This document shows, piece by piece, positions 13,597 through 29,969 of a DNA stretch of 64,000 nucleotides; within the stretch, counting starts at the first letter, position 1, and every line of letters begins with the position of its first letter. A model generated the notes under the pieces. It had not been told where the DNA came from. It saw only the letters and a program-made list of their open reading frames with translations, and searched no databases. Made by a program: the position numbers and the translations under genes. Origin of the DNA: Tubiluchus corallicola (Eukaryota > Priapulida > Priapulimorpha > Priapulimorphida > Tubiluchidae); assembly GCA_030141605.1 (NCBI GenBank), contig JAQGDQ010000476.1, forward strand, positions 87,501 to 151,500, written 5' to 3'.

Positions 13597-14563
13597 GTAC
13601 GTGAAAGAAACTTTCATTCAATTTATTTTATTCGATAAAACTGTTAGACAACATTCTCCGTTTTCTTGCTCGTAATTTTCAACTTATATTTGTGTAGTTC
13701 TATCTTCTCATAATGCAGTTCAGCGATGACTAAAATTTGTATTTCTGAAACATAGTTCTTTCAAGTTATAGTCTATGTTGTTTCAATGTTTCTTATTACG
13801 TGTGAGGTAATCAATCTACTCCCTGACTACTACTGCGAACTAATTACTTGCCATATAAAAGAAATTTCCACATAAAATTGGTTATTGTACTGCGGGATCG
13901 CTATTCTCTCTTACTCCTGTGATTTAAAAAAATGATCGTTTTTGTCTTTGGTATTCAGAAAATGAAAAAGTTGAAAATGTTTTCCTTAACACACATTTTC
14001 CCCTTTTAGGATGATATATATTCATTCTATTTTCCAATATACTTTTTGGTGCCACGGGGAGGGGTTTTTAACAACTCCGAGGTAACAGTTTTGCGAAAAA
14101 AAAGAAGGAGAAAAACAAGCCCAGGATATAATTTGTTTAGTAATTCCAGTTTTCCAAAATATCAATAAAGCCAAGTGAACATGTGTCCAAATTGAGAGCG
14201 GTTTGCTCAGTTCTTGTAGTTGCCATCACTATATGTTTCAATTTAGAGTCTTCGATTTGTACCTATTAAATTGTTGTTTACAAACACGTTGCACTTTCAC
14301 AGACCATCAATTCACTAAAACACCAATGTAATATGTTATGTTTATTAAATAAACAAATCGGTTCTTTTGATCTATGTAGCCGAAGTTTGTGTTTTTAACA
14401 AAATGTTTGCAGGTATTTTTCGTTTTGATTAAAATACAAATAACAAGAATCTTATCAGTCATTCTACTGTTAACTTCGGTGAACATAATTCAAATTAAAC
14501 AGTGCAATATTTTACGAAGCTAACATATTTTGTTAGACGTGAAAGCAAATGTACTATAACACG

Positions 14564-14646
<83 letters not shown>

Positions 14647-14710
14647 ATCTACAGCTGTTTTAACGTTATATTACAATGAAGTGGACAAAATGAGCAAAAG
14701 GAAAAGAAAT

Positions 14711-14753
<43 letters not shown>

Positions 14754-17337
14754 AGAAAGCAAATGAACATACCTGGCACGAGCAGTCGTGCATATAATTA
14801 TAGCTGTTTACTAGTTGAATCTTGGCATTTTAGTTAATGGCTATATTAGTGCGGGGCACAATTTATGGAACCGGCTAAGTAAAGAACTGAGAAAATATCC
14901 GCCTTGCAACCTAAAGTGAAGACAAGCAGTGGGTTTATATAAAACAAAACCAGAAAAACATTAGCGAGTTAAGTGTTACAGAAAAAATGAACTGAACTAA
15001 AAGAACAGCCAGTACAAATACCAGAATTACTGAATAAAGAAAGAATGAGAAGTAGTAGATAAAAAGAAAGGCACGATTAAAGAAGACAAAAAAGTCTAGT
15101 CGTTTTGGCTGCCTGCTTCATTACTGGACCATTTGCAGGCTGCGTTTATTATTGTGTTAGAAGTTAAAAAATGCGAGTGTTTACATCAGAAATAAGGAAA
15201 GTTATACGCATTAGTTATACAGTAACAAAAGTAAGTAACAGTACAGTAACAGTTATTACAGGTAAAACTACCTATAAAATGAAGGTACACAGTGGCATTA
15301 AAATAAGGGATACCATGTCATTGTATACTATCATTTTATATGTAGTTTTACCTATAATTTTTGCTATTGTATCTCTACTTTACAGCTGATGAAGTCCGTG
15401 AAGGACGAAACTCCTTTGAAAAAACAAACAAACTGAGACTTGATGCGCAATTTGCTTTCTTTATTATTATGACCATGACGAATCTCAGAAGAGCATTGTC
15501 TTATTTTCATGGTTTGTTTTTCTTCAGGCCACACAAGAACTATTACTGAACCAGGGTGCATGCCATTTGAAATCACTACAAACGCCTGTAGAGGATATTG
15601 CACATCTTTTTCCATTCCTTCGCCGCCAGATATCCTTGACATCAACCCTAACCAGGAAGTGACGTCGTACGGAAATTGCTGTAATATAGTCGAATCGACA
15701 GAAGTAAGCACAATTTAAAACAATTATACTGGACGTCTTTAGAGACAAGGTTTACTATTAATTGTTAAAGTAAATGTTATCGTTACAATGTTAATATCAT
15801 GATATCCATCATGCTTGTCGTCATCACTGTTGTTATGTTGGCACTAGCAAGAATGTGGTTTGGTACGCAGAAGTAGTGCAGTGAACAGCTCCATCGTTAG
15901 TCTATACTTTGTCTTTTGCTAAAAATCTCCAAAAAGTCACTCATGGAACCGTTACCAAGTTGTTTGCACGTTGAGGATGCAGGGAAAGGATAACTGACTT
16001 GCTTATTGACTATTATCATTATCGTAATTGTCACCATCATCGTCATTGTTGTCGTTGTCGTGATTATCGCTATTAACATCCTATTTTCGTCAGTAGTCAT
16101 CATCATTGCAAACGATGCCATTGGCATCATTGTCGTCATTATCATCATCATCACGATCATCACGATCATCAACGTCATTGTCACTGTCATCCCTATCGTT
16201 GTCATCATCATCACGATCATCATCGTTGTCAGCATCGCCATCATCATCATCACCACATCAGCAGCTGCAGTGCCGTCTCTGCTAAATCATTTATAACAAT
16301 TAAACTAGTCAGTTTCGTGCCAGTCATTCTTAATCACTTTAAGTGATTTTGCGTAATTCACTCACAGCAGAACACGGTCAGAAGACAGCGTGGAGTAGAT
16401 AAATTACTAGATTATTGTATTCTGTAACCACGATGAAGCAAATCAGTCAACGTTTAATATTCTTTTGTGTTATATTTATGTGTCATGGGTGTCAGTGGTG
16501 ATAAAATATTGCCTGGGAAGCCTTTAATAAAGCTTTATCGAGCTGATAAGTGGAAGCGTGGAAAAATTAAATACACTAAGTTTTGGAAAGTTTTGCATTA
16601 TTTCGGAATAGAGAAGGGAATAATCTGCTAACAGCAAGTTGCAGCTGTTCCTATTACTACTAATAGTTACACTAGTACTCCCGTTGTTGCTGTTGTTCCC
16701 GTTGCAGGTACAAGCTACATCCTCAACTGCTACTGTTGCTTTCGTTGTTTACGTTGTTGCTAAGGAAACTAGTTGCTAGTTTTACACCATCAACAGCTAC
16801 TGTCTGCTATTGCTATTGCCGCTATTGCTGGTACTGCTATTGCTGTTCATGTGGCTGGTGCCGCTGATGGTGTTTAAAATTTTGCAAGCTAATATACCAC
16901 AAATACTTTGCGTGCGTTACCTCTGTTAGGTATATAATTTACTATATATCAACACACTAATTCGTGTCATGTGTTTCTAGTGAATAGTTTTTGTCCGACA
17001 AATATACCACTACCCGTCCATTGAACTCAAATGTTGTTGCATAATAAATCATTCACAATTTTCTTAGCTGTTAGAAACGTGGTAACTTTGGAAAGCCGCA
17101 TGTTACTAACGTTTGCTTTGCCTTTTTCACGCGCAATGAAGCGTGAAACAGAATGTCCATGCAGAGTAAAATTGCTTCATGTGGCGAATGTAATTGAAAT
17201 TAATTCGTTTATATGAGCAAACGTTATTAGTGTTAAGATGAACAGTGTTTAATCACCGCAATTAACATACGCTTCACCATATATATATAGTTGCATACTG
17301 TAACTTGCACACGCACGCACGCACGCACAACACACAC

Positions 17338-17379
<42 letters not shown>

Positions 17380-20180
17380 GCGTCGATGGATATATTTTTG
17401 GCCTATGTTGCACATTTCTAGTTATAGAATGCAACTTTTCGGAAAAAAATAAAAGTTTTGATATTCCTTTTTTGACGCAGTATTCCACGTTGATCGACAA
17501 TGGTCTTTCTGTATAATAACCATACGTTCAAAAAAAGGATTCCAAACGATAATGACAAAAATGGCGTAATATTTTATTAATCTTCTTCACCGTGAATTAG
17601 TGCTTAATGAAATAAATAACGTAAATGGACACAATAGCGTCAAACATAACTTTTCTCAGGAATCATTGGCTGTTTTCCCCGGAAGAAGTTTTTTCCTTCA
17701 CTGTATGTAGGTGATTTCGAAACTTGACATCTGTTTATATTGCTACATTGACAGCCATCTAATCCAAGAGAAGGACACTACAGTGCCCATAAGCGAATAA
17801 CATTAAGCACTTGACCTCATTGCCAAATGCAATGAACATTAGCAACAATACTAAATTGGATTTTCCTTTCCCTGGGTTTTCTCTCACACCAATAGAACAG
17901 AAATTACATATGGTTTCACGGCTTTCAAGTCCTTTAAAAGGAGCTTCCAATGCATTTTGAATGTTCTTTTAGGGGCAAGGGGAGATTACTGGGTCGGGAA
18001 ACACCGATGCTCATGGAGTGTTTAGAATAATGTTTAGAAGACTAGAGCACTTCAATTTCAAAAATGTATTTGCGAAACTAGAAAACATAAGACTAATGGA
18101 CCTGGATGAATGTTATGTCATGCATGCGTAATGAGACAATAGCATATAATAGTACTTTTATATACTTAAATAAACTTATTTTGCTATAAACAGGCTATGA
18201 ACTTATTTTTGCTATAAACTTATTTTGCTATGAATGAATGAGCTGTGTTATTGTTAATTCATTTATTTTTTATTGTTTTATGGTTTTATTGTTTCCAGCT
18301 ATACTTTCCTCTAATTGTACATTAAGTCATTATTCGCTAACTTACATGCTAGGTTTAGCAAATGAAATACGTGACAACAACAAGCGAAAGGCAACAACAG
18401 TTACTTTTTTAGACAGTTGCAAAGCAGTTTAACGCTCTCAATTGAAACCCATGTCAAATTTTTTCCAAGACGTATGTTGGCTGAATAAGCTGCAACTACA
18501 GTAATTATGAAAAATGAAAAAAAGTTTGCTTCAGTAAAACGGTTCTTGAGTCCAAATAGCATGTGAACGTACAGTGGCTGCTGCATTGGGTTTTTTAGCT
18601 CTAAATCTTGCTGGCATTAAAGAAGCGTTTTCTTCTGTTACTTCACCAAATTTTAGTAGATGGTACACCATTAGACATTTTAAAAGCCTCGGTTAGGCGA
18701 TTACATAAAATTATGCTGATTACCAGTTTTTGAGAAGATTTACTAATTGTAAAGGGAAATTCAAGTTTTTACTATCTAATCTTTCAGCTTCACACTGTTC
18801 TGGGTTTTAAAGTCATTACTTTCAGTTATTGCACTATTCGGTGTGGAATTCAACTAGTTGGAAAGGTGTTTTTTCCAAAGTCACAAACTTCCACCCGTCA
18901 CCTTAAATTCAAGATAGCCGCACTGACATCATTTTCAATCCAAGATCTTGAGTTCTTTCAACCAATAGTTTGAATTAAACTTATTTAGTAGCTAATACGT
19001 TATAGTCGATCTATATTGACGTTGTGTTTTGAAACTTTTTCGTTGGCATATTGGCAGTGTCCAACCTTTACTGCAATCGTAATATCACCGCGAATTGTGG
19101 AAGTTGAAAGAGTGAAATTGCTTTTAATTCGTACATTTCAAACTTTGTACATAATTTCCAGAATTTACTTGTCAACTTTTATAATTCGCTTTCTCAAACA
19201 CAATACGGAAGAAATCAAGAACTTGATCTATATTTTCCGCTTGTTTTCGTTGCTGCGTTTTGTACCGTTTTCTATTTTGTCTTCAAAAAGCCGTCTCTTT
19301 GTAGTCAAGTAAACACCATCAAACGTATCTTGCACCGCTTTCAAGATTAATTAATTTGTTCAAGTGTTCGAGTTTTGTTTTTAAGGTTTCACTGACAAAT
19401 TAAATTCGTGCGTGTCATCGACTTGGTTAAATTAATTGTTTTTCGCTGCGTCTCAATTTAGAAATTCATTTAGAAATATCACATGCTGTCTGTCAACCAT
19501 TCAACTTTCTTAACTTTTAACCAAAATTGAACTGACAGTGCTGCTGAATTGTACTAAGCATCTCTAATCTATAAACATGAAAATGCGAAGATTTTGGCAG
19601 CATATATATATAGCACCAAAATCTTGGCATATATATATATATAGCAGTGTCCCAAATGCTTCAGTGGCGACCAGACGTCTCTAGCTTATGCTGTGATGTT
19701 AGTTAATAATTTTATAACAGTTGTAAAATATGTAATTCGGGAAGCAAATTGGCACTAATCATGTTAAAGAAACTTGTCTGAACAACAATTACTTCAAAGC
19801 CGTTCACTGGTGTCAGTAAACTGTTTCAGTGTGAACAGTGTTTGCGTAAAAAGGCGTAAATGGAATGTAAAAAGTGTTTCTGTGTCAATACTGCATGCAA
19901 GCAATTTAAACTTTTGTCAAGTAAACCGTGTTATCTAATTGTATGGTAAAGCTGTCTTGTGTAAACAGACTGCATAAACTGCGAGAGGTAAACATCCTAA
20001 CAAACTGTCTCAGTGTTAATAAGGTGTGGCCTTTTCGAGATTTGTTTTCTAAAACTAATTGTACATATAGTTTTGCTTTATTTTCAGGTCACGGCGAAGG
20101 TTTTGTGTTTGAGTGGAATTCAGAATTTCGTTTTCAAATCGGCGCTAAAATGTGATTGCTCCCACTGCAAGAAACGCTGA
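13491..20180 (+). CDS. GPA2: glycoprotein hormone alpha-2 (thyrostimulin alpha), 3 exons
   Basis: Secreted cystine-knot hormone subunit. In other bilaterians GPA2 pairs with GPB5 and acts on LGR-type receptors. The spliced CDS is 375 nt, 124 aa: exons 13491-13596, 15528-15703 and 20088-20180, with intron phases 1 and 0 and all GT-AG. Residues 1-23 form a signal peptide ending DSSWA. The mature chain starts KAVWEQPGCHKVGHTR and has exactly ten cysteines in the GPA order, including FEITTNACRGYC, GNCCNI and the terminal CDCSHCKKR. No N-glycosylation sequon is present, unlike vertebrate alpha subunits. An in-frame ATG 36 nt upstream (13455) could extend the N terminus, and a splice acceptor at 13436 suggests a 5'UTR exon. 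The partner gene GPB5 lies tail-to-tail 3.3 kb downstream. Family assignment is very secure from the motif order. Confidence 0.93.
14567..14750. repeat. facing (CT)n and (GA)n tracts in GPA2 intron 1
   Basis: A CT tract (14567-14640, slightly impure to 14650) is followed after about 65 bp by a GA tract (14717-14750). The two are complementary and could fold back. The ORF through them encodes only Leu-Ser and Arg-Glu runs and is not a gene. Confidence 0.9.
15528..15703 (+). CDS. GPA2: GPA2 coding exon 2
   Basis: Acceptor TTCTTCAG|GCC and donor GAA|GTAAGC. It carries the core of the cystine knot with six cysteines, from ITEPGC to GNCCNIVESTE. The reading frame joins exon 1 as Gly-His-Thr-Arg. 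Confidence 0.92.
16005..16262. repeat. cryptically simple ATC/GTC trinucleotide block
   Basis: About 260 bp of ATC, ATT, GTC and GTT triplets in irregular order inside GPA2 intron 2. ORFs in it on both strands are artefacts (Ile/Val and Met/Thr runs). A looser TGC/TGT-rich block continues at about 16620-16870. Confidence 0.85.
17309..17380. repeat. compound (GCAC)n-(AC)n-(AT)n microsatellite
   Basis: ACGC tetranucleotides run into CA dinucleotides and then TA dinucleotides. The GPA2 intron 2 sequence around it has no coding signal. Confidence 0.9.
20088..20180 (+). CDS. GPA2: GPA2 coding exon 3
   Basis: Acceptor TTTATTTTCAG|GTC, phase 0. It encodes 30 residues beginning VTAKVLCLSGI and ending CDCSHCKKR, then TGA. 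It supplies the last four cysteines. The exon sits 4.4 kb from exon 2 and is too short to be noticed as an ORF. Confidence 0.9.
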   Translation, partial: VTAKVLCLSGIQNFVFKSALKCDCSHCKKR

Positions 20181-20541
20181 ACTGTCTCTGTGTTTTCACC
20201 GCACTGCAATCCAAAAGAGTTAAGGCCACTTTCGTACGACACGTGATATTTCAGAGACATTATTTATTTAAAGTTGTACATTATAACTAAGATTTTATCC
20301 AGTAGAAAAAACTCTGTCATTATAGCTTATGCTGCATTTTGTAACTATAATAGGTACTTATTTTGCAGCGTCCATTTGTATTTCTCTGTCTGTCTGACTG
20401 CCTAAAGAAACTTTTTTTAGTAAGCCTACAGCTTACTGTAACTTTATGATGGGCTACAGATGACGTACATTGTAATATTAATTACATACAAGTTGTAATT
20501 TTGACGTTATACTGATTGTAATTTCTGTTTAATATTAGTAA

Positions 20542-20547
20542 AATAAA
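20542..20547 (+). promoter_or_regulatory. candidate poly(A) signal of GPA2
   Basis: AATAAA about 360 nt after the GPA2 stop codon. Two further AATAAA-like hexamers follow near 20597 and 20611. Placement is inferred from position only. Confidence 0.35.
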
Positions 20548-21112
20548 CTGCACTGTATTCATAATACATGTTACAAATTAATATCCGGTATTTAGTGTAA
20601 TAAAAAGAGAGTAATAAACTGAATTTCAACGGCATTTTAATTTTGAGGCTTTTACGTTTGTCAACTTGAAATTTGATATTTTTTCTGTAACGAGTTAAAG
20701 TAGCTGCTAAAGAAGACGAGGTTCTCATTACTACATGCAATATTAAAGGCCAACGAACTGACGAACTTCGTGGTTTAGGCGTTAGGGGGCGCCATCTCTC
20801 AGGTCAGTTCGCTGTTATACCGTATTCAAGAAGTTTTACTAATGTCGGTTTTTTGTTCGCTGCCAGGAGTTTTTTGGATTTGTTGCTGTCTTTCGGTATT
20901 TGTTATTGTAAGTAACTGCATTATAGATGACCAAAAATAATAAGCACAATAAGGAGCATTTCAACATCACAAATTTCATACTTCTTAACCAATATTTTTT
21001 CAATAACTTCTTCACTTCAGGTAGGAAATAACATTTATTATGATCGATTGCTGGCAAAATATGGAGCAGTGACATATGTTATAACAATGACAAAGTACGA
21101 ACATAATTAGCA

Positions 21113-21436
21113 CACTGGTAAACTGAAACATTTTGTTAAAGATAAGGTAATAGCATGTAGCAGAAAAATTTGACTGTTGTCGAAATGTACTTCTAGCGAG
21201 GTACATTTTGCTAAAGGATAACTTAATAATATGGTGGAGAAATTTTGTTGGCGAAAGGTACCATTGGTGAACTAAAATATTTTGTTAAAGGAATAAGGTA
21301 ACAACATATAACAGAGAAATTTTCCTGGCGATATGTATCACTGGCGAACAGTACTGCCGGTGAACTGTAACACTAGCGAACTGTACCGCTAGCGAACTGT
21401 ACCACTGGCGGACTGTACCACTGGCGAGATGTCAAC
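21113..21436. repeat. nested tandem repeat (about 80-bp and 16-bp units)
   Basis: Three diverged units of about 70-80 bp share the block ATTTTGTTAAAGGATAAGG and the ending GGCGA-GTA-CA-TGG. They run directly into five or six 16-bp units of the type GCGAACTGTACCACTG (about 21337-21432). The short unit looks like a piece of the long unit that was amplified separately. Confidence 0.65.
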
Positions 21437-22054
21437 TCGCGAAGTGAGTGGATACCAGAAAGGAGCCAACCACTAAACTAAAAGAAGTAGTTATAAAAGT
21501 TCGGAAGTGACTTAAAAAAATATTCGTCATTTTTGTTAATCATTGTGTTATTTCATCAAAGTCTTAGCTGTAGGCACAGAAATTTGTTGATCAAGTACGC
21601 CAATGCAATTCGGCATAAAGTCATTGTCACCAAATACTTCGAGATTACTTTGCTTAATAGACATTCTTGAACTGTTTTTGCTTATTAGGCTATTAATTTT
21701 GCAGATTTAATATCTTTAATCATTCTATTACCATGAATTCATCAAAATAAACATTAAAAACATACGTAATACTGATTCACTTAACCTAGTTGGTAGTGTT
21801 TACTACAACTAACAGGACAAAATTAAAATCCTCGCTAAAGACTAGAAAAACTGCAGTTGTTATTAGAAAGAAGAAACTGATGGCAATCAATTAATAACCC
21901 AACAAGCTAAAGGTTTTAGTGGCAAAAATTAGTCATCTTTGATAGCATATTATAGCAATTGTATTTTAAAACAAACAGGTAGATGTTTGTGAAAGTACAA
22001 CTAGATTTGGGTTCACGTTGACAGAAAACTTCAGTAAGTAAGAAAAACAAGAAA

Positions 22055-22056
<2 letters not shown>

Positions 22057-22118
<62 letters not shown>
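22057..22118. repeat. (GA)n microsatellite, left flank of retro fragment
   Basis: A pure GA tract of 62 bp that abuts the 3' tail of the retrotransposon fragment at 22119. Confidence 0.95.
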
Positions 22119-22652
<534 letters not shown>

Positions 22653-23360
22653 CTAAAATGAGTTATTATCCTACAAATACAAGATATATTTAAGATTAGT
22701 GATTGTTCCCCAATTGCCAGTTTACCCACTCTCCGTTACGTGGAAAAAAAATCAAACAGGTATTAATTTCAACAGCACCATTTTGACTCAAAATTTATTT
22801 TGCTACATCATTTTCACACAAATACAAAGTATGGTTTTCAAGCACCAAATTTATGCGATTGTAACATGTTTTCGACTTTTAAACATGGCAATAAGAAACA
22901 GGCAAATAAAGTTTCCGACTACCGGTCAGCTTAGTGTACGGCTGTTGGCGCTGGCGCCCATGCTCTAAATGCCAAAAAGTTTACAAACGTGTATCTGATT
23001 TTTATAAAATAAATATACATGAAACGTGAACTTTAATATAGACCTGTCATTTGGAAATCTTATTTTCAACAGAAATAAAATAGCCACAACGGCCAATGAG
23101 AGTGTCATAGTTTTCTTGAAGACGTTGAATGTTTCGGCATTCTTCTTAAGCCATCGAAAGCAGAAAACTCATCGTATGCAGTCGCAGCCATAAGAATAAT
23201 GCCGAAATATTCAAAGCGACTTTGTTAGTTTTGAATAAAATTAACGGATTCTGAGTGGACACTTTTGCTATTTTATTGCTGTTGAACTACAAAAGATGGC
23301 TAGCTGTAAATCTATTCCTACTTAAAGATTCGTCGACTGATTTGTGCAGGCGGCAAAAAG

Positions 23361-23366
23361 TTTATT
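23361..23366 (-). promoter_or_regulatory. candidate poly(A) signal of GPB5
   Basis: AATAAA on the minus strand, 130 nt after the stop codon. Inferred from position. Confidence 0.4.
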
Positions 23367-23495
23367 TTGCTAAAAAACCTTCAATAATAACTTAGTAATA
23401 GGCGCCTACTACGCAGAGATAGCACAGAGTTCATCAACATCTTGATTTCGTTTGCTCTTCTTTGCTAATTTCTTCAGTTCCTATTCGAAGATGTG

Positions 23496-27465
<3,970 letters not shown>

Positions 27466-27770
27466 TTTATCAATGTGTCAACGTCACATCAGTCTGAGTT
27501 GACCCTCGCTCACCTGACGAAACTTAAGATTGTTTTCCTTACCGCGGAACGTGAAGAAATAAAGTTAAAAGCTAATATTGCTTCTCCTCACATGTTACGT
27601 GTTAATCCTCATGCTCGCGGCGTTATGAGATCCATTATTGATCTGCGTTCATCGTACGCCCCCACCTGCGTGGTACGCAAAAGCAGCTTTGGACACGTCC
27701 GAATCTCCGCCCTGGTTGAGTCCACTTTTGGGATAGGTAAGGTAGGTAACGGTGAAATAGCAAATTTCTA
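27466..27770. promoter_or_regulatory. CpG-rich block upstream of GPB5 exon 1
   Basis: CpG dinucleotides are far denser than in the flanks, for example CTCGCGGCG and GCGTTCATCGTACGCCC. The block starts immediately upstream of the predicted GPB5 start on the minus strand, so a GPB5 promoter is one reading. An open + frame of 98 codons (27475-27771) also covers it and ends near a good donor, GATAG|GTAAGG, so a divergent first exon is the alternative. The ORF product is not recognised. Confidence 0.4.
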
Positions 27771-28399
27771 GATATCTTTTGTGTTTCAGTGTAAAAGATT
27801 CATTACAGCATTTAACTAATTTAATATGGGAAAAAGTTCACTGTTGCCACTTCAAGAACCTATAAAGAAACTCAGAAAAACCAACCTCACATGAGAACCA
27901 GTTTGCACATACTTTTAGTGCACTTCGCATTTGTTTGTTCGGGTAATAAGACCGTGGGGCCACCTAGTAGCTGCTTAGCATACTACAATGCTGAGCGTGA
28001 AAGTTAGGATTTTAAGGGGGGACGAATTTTTTAATGATTCTTGCATTCAAAACAATGAACAATTGCTATTTACACAAGACGTCAAAACAGTGCGAAAATA
28101 ATAAGACAAAATCTCTACTAACAAGCCGGTGAGATTAACCATGTCGATTATAAGGTGTGATACTAGTTTTTTTGAACGAATAGATAGAACACTCATGCGT
28201 AAACCCAATTTTTGTGTTCATTCAGTATCACGTTCGTTTTTTATTTTCATGTCTGTTAATTGCAAGAATCTGCGTATGATACCTGACGCTATTATAAGCG
28301 CACATTCTGATATACCTAATATTCATCACGTGGCATGATGATCACATACTCTTGATTGAGAACCTTTGCTAAAGGTACGCATTGGTGCACTATAGGTCG

Positions 28400-28760
28400 A
28401 TGGAAATCCTTTGCATAAATAGAGGGCAAATGAGAATGATACGAAGAGTATTTGTGGGTCAGAATTAGAAAGCGATGAGCACATATTTTTGAAGTGCTCT
28501 CTCAAAAAAAGGGATGAAGAATGGTCTCACATGTTGATCGAAAAAATTTGTTCCGTTTCAAAATATTGAAATTACTCAGTCATATAATGAAAAAGAGTCG
28601 CAAAATTTGAGTGTGCTGACGTTCTTTCTTACCTTTTCCGCCAAGTAGCGGTTTTTAATCGCATTAATGCAAAAAGGATTGATACTGAGCTGGATAATCC
28701 AAAAAGTCAAAACACCACATTCTGTTAGAAGAACGTTGTACCAACAATAATTCTGAGGTG
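28400..28760 (+). mobile_element. relic of a non-LTR retrotransposon C-terminus
   Basis: The + strand reads CGSELESDEHIFLKCSLKK then RDEEWSHML from about 28453. This C-x-E-x-DEH-F-x2-C zinc-knuckle-like block closes many non-LTR polyproteins. It is interrupted by stops soon afterwards. Only a short stretch is recognisable. Confidence 0.4.
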
Positions 28761-29129
28761 CGAATATTTAAGTTTGTATACTAGAAATGGTTGTGGGTTT
28801 CATACAACATTTGTTATAGCGAATACAGAAATCTTGATTATTGTTTTGCCACACGTTTCATATTCTCGATGATTTCACTTCCATATAAACACAACGCTCT
28901 TTGGAGAATACTGCATCCTACCCGTGTACCGAACATGTTCTTACTACTGTAATCGCATGTGCATCATACTTGCATTTAGACATTTTCATATTACATTATC
29001 ATCCTATGTGCACCCGTGCAATGTTAACAGAAACCATCATTTGGTTTCTTGAGTAGAATCAGTAGATTGTTGGCTTACGTTTCACGTGCAAATATACTTG
29101 CAAATATACGTAATCCCAAATGAACTGTT

Positions 29130-29969
29130 CTAGACCAAAGTACTTCTAAAAATCTTCTTGAAAGCTGTTCTAAATTTACTGTCTGATGCAGCATAAATAA
29201 AAGGATTAATTGCGCTGTTACAATAACCAAACCACAATAGTAAATTCAGTGTTATGTCTGAAGTACACCATGTGCATTTAGCTAGTGGTATAATGTGAAG
29301 AGGTCCCCAACAAACTACGTATGCAATGGTGACGATAAGCACTGTTTTTGTTGCTTTCATTTCCGTCACTTTTGTGCTAATTTGTTGATTTTGATCATGA
29401 ATTTGTAGAATTTGCTTCCTTGCAACTCTCCATATTACGAGATATAAAGAAAACATTACTGAAGCTGGTAAATAAAAAAGCACAAGCAGGGATCCTACAT
29501 GTATGTTGGGTATAAAAGCACTCACCAGTATTAGAGAAATGAGCCATGTTGCGCATATTACAGCTATCAAGGTTCTTCTGGTCACGTGAGTGCTGTACTT
29601 GTAAGGATATAAAACAGCCATAAATCTTTCTGCGGCGATTGCACACAAATGAAGTATACTAGAACCAAGTATGACTGCAACAACCACTAGTCTCACTCGG
29701 CGGTATGTAGAGGAAAGGTTATCCAATTGTAATAATAGTGGAAACCGCGTTGGGATTGCAATAAATCCCGCTAATAAATCTGTTACAGCTAGTGACACAA
29801 CCAGTGCATTCTTTCTCTCTTGTAAATGTTCATACTTATACACTGCAACCAGAACTAAAATATTACCCACAACAATGGTTATCATTACCAATGCATACAA
29901 AACCAAAATAATTAGATAAAAATATCCATTTAAATTTGCTTCGGCAGTACTATTCCCAGCAACCATCAT
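29130..29969 (-). CDS. class A (rhodopsin-like) GPCR, orphan, intronless
   Basis: A complete single-exon seven-helix receptor of 279 aa for the plasma membrane. Landmarks: Asn36 (1.50, GN), Asp64 (2.50, SLAVTDLLAG), Glu-Arg-Phe 114-116 in place of DRY, Trp142 (4.50), Pro168 (5.50), CWGP at 220-223 and NPFIY at 255-259, then an amphipathic helix 8 (SKFRTAFKKIF). N-glycosylation sequons are Asn6 and Asn84. Position 3.25, normally the disulfide cysteine, is Arg90, and extracellular loop 2 is very short without a cysteine. Position 3.32 is Val97, so it is not an amine receptor. The short loop and missing disulfide recall the melanocortin/EDG/cannabinoid group, while the helix 3 and 7 wording is closer to adenosine receptors. 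The ligand is unknown. The C terminus STLV fits a class I PDZ ligand. Confidence 0.9.
   Translation of the reverse strand: MMVAGNSTAEANLNGYFYLIILVLYALVMITIVVGNILVLVAVYKYEHLQERKNALVVSLAVTDLLAGFIAIPTRFPLLLQLDNLSSTYRRVRLVVVAVILGSSILHLCAIAAERFMAVLYPYKYSTHVTRRTLIAVICATWLISLILVSAFIPNIHVGSLLVLFYLPASVMFSLYLVIWRVARKQILQIHDQNQQISTKVTEMKATKTVLIVTIAYVVCWGPLHIIPLAKCTWCTSDITLNLLLWFGYCNSAINPFIYAASDSKFRTAFKKIFRSTLV

Noticed and set aside
20750-20815. Small inverted repeat CGAACTGAC/GTCAGTTCG
   Set aside because: A nine-base arm alone is weak evidence for an element, and no clear ends or duplication were seen.
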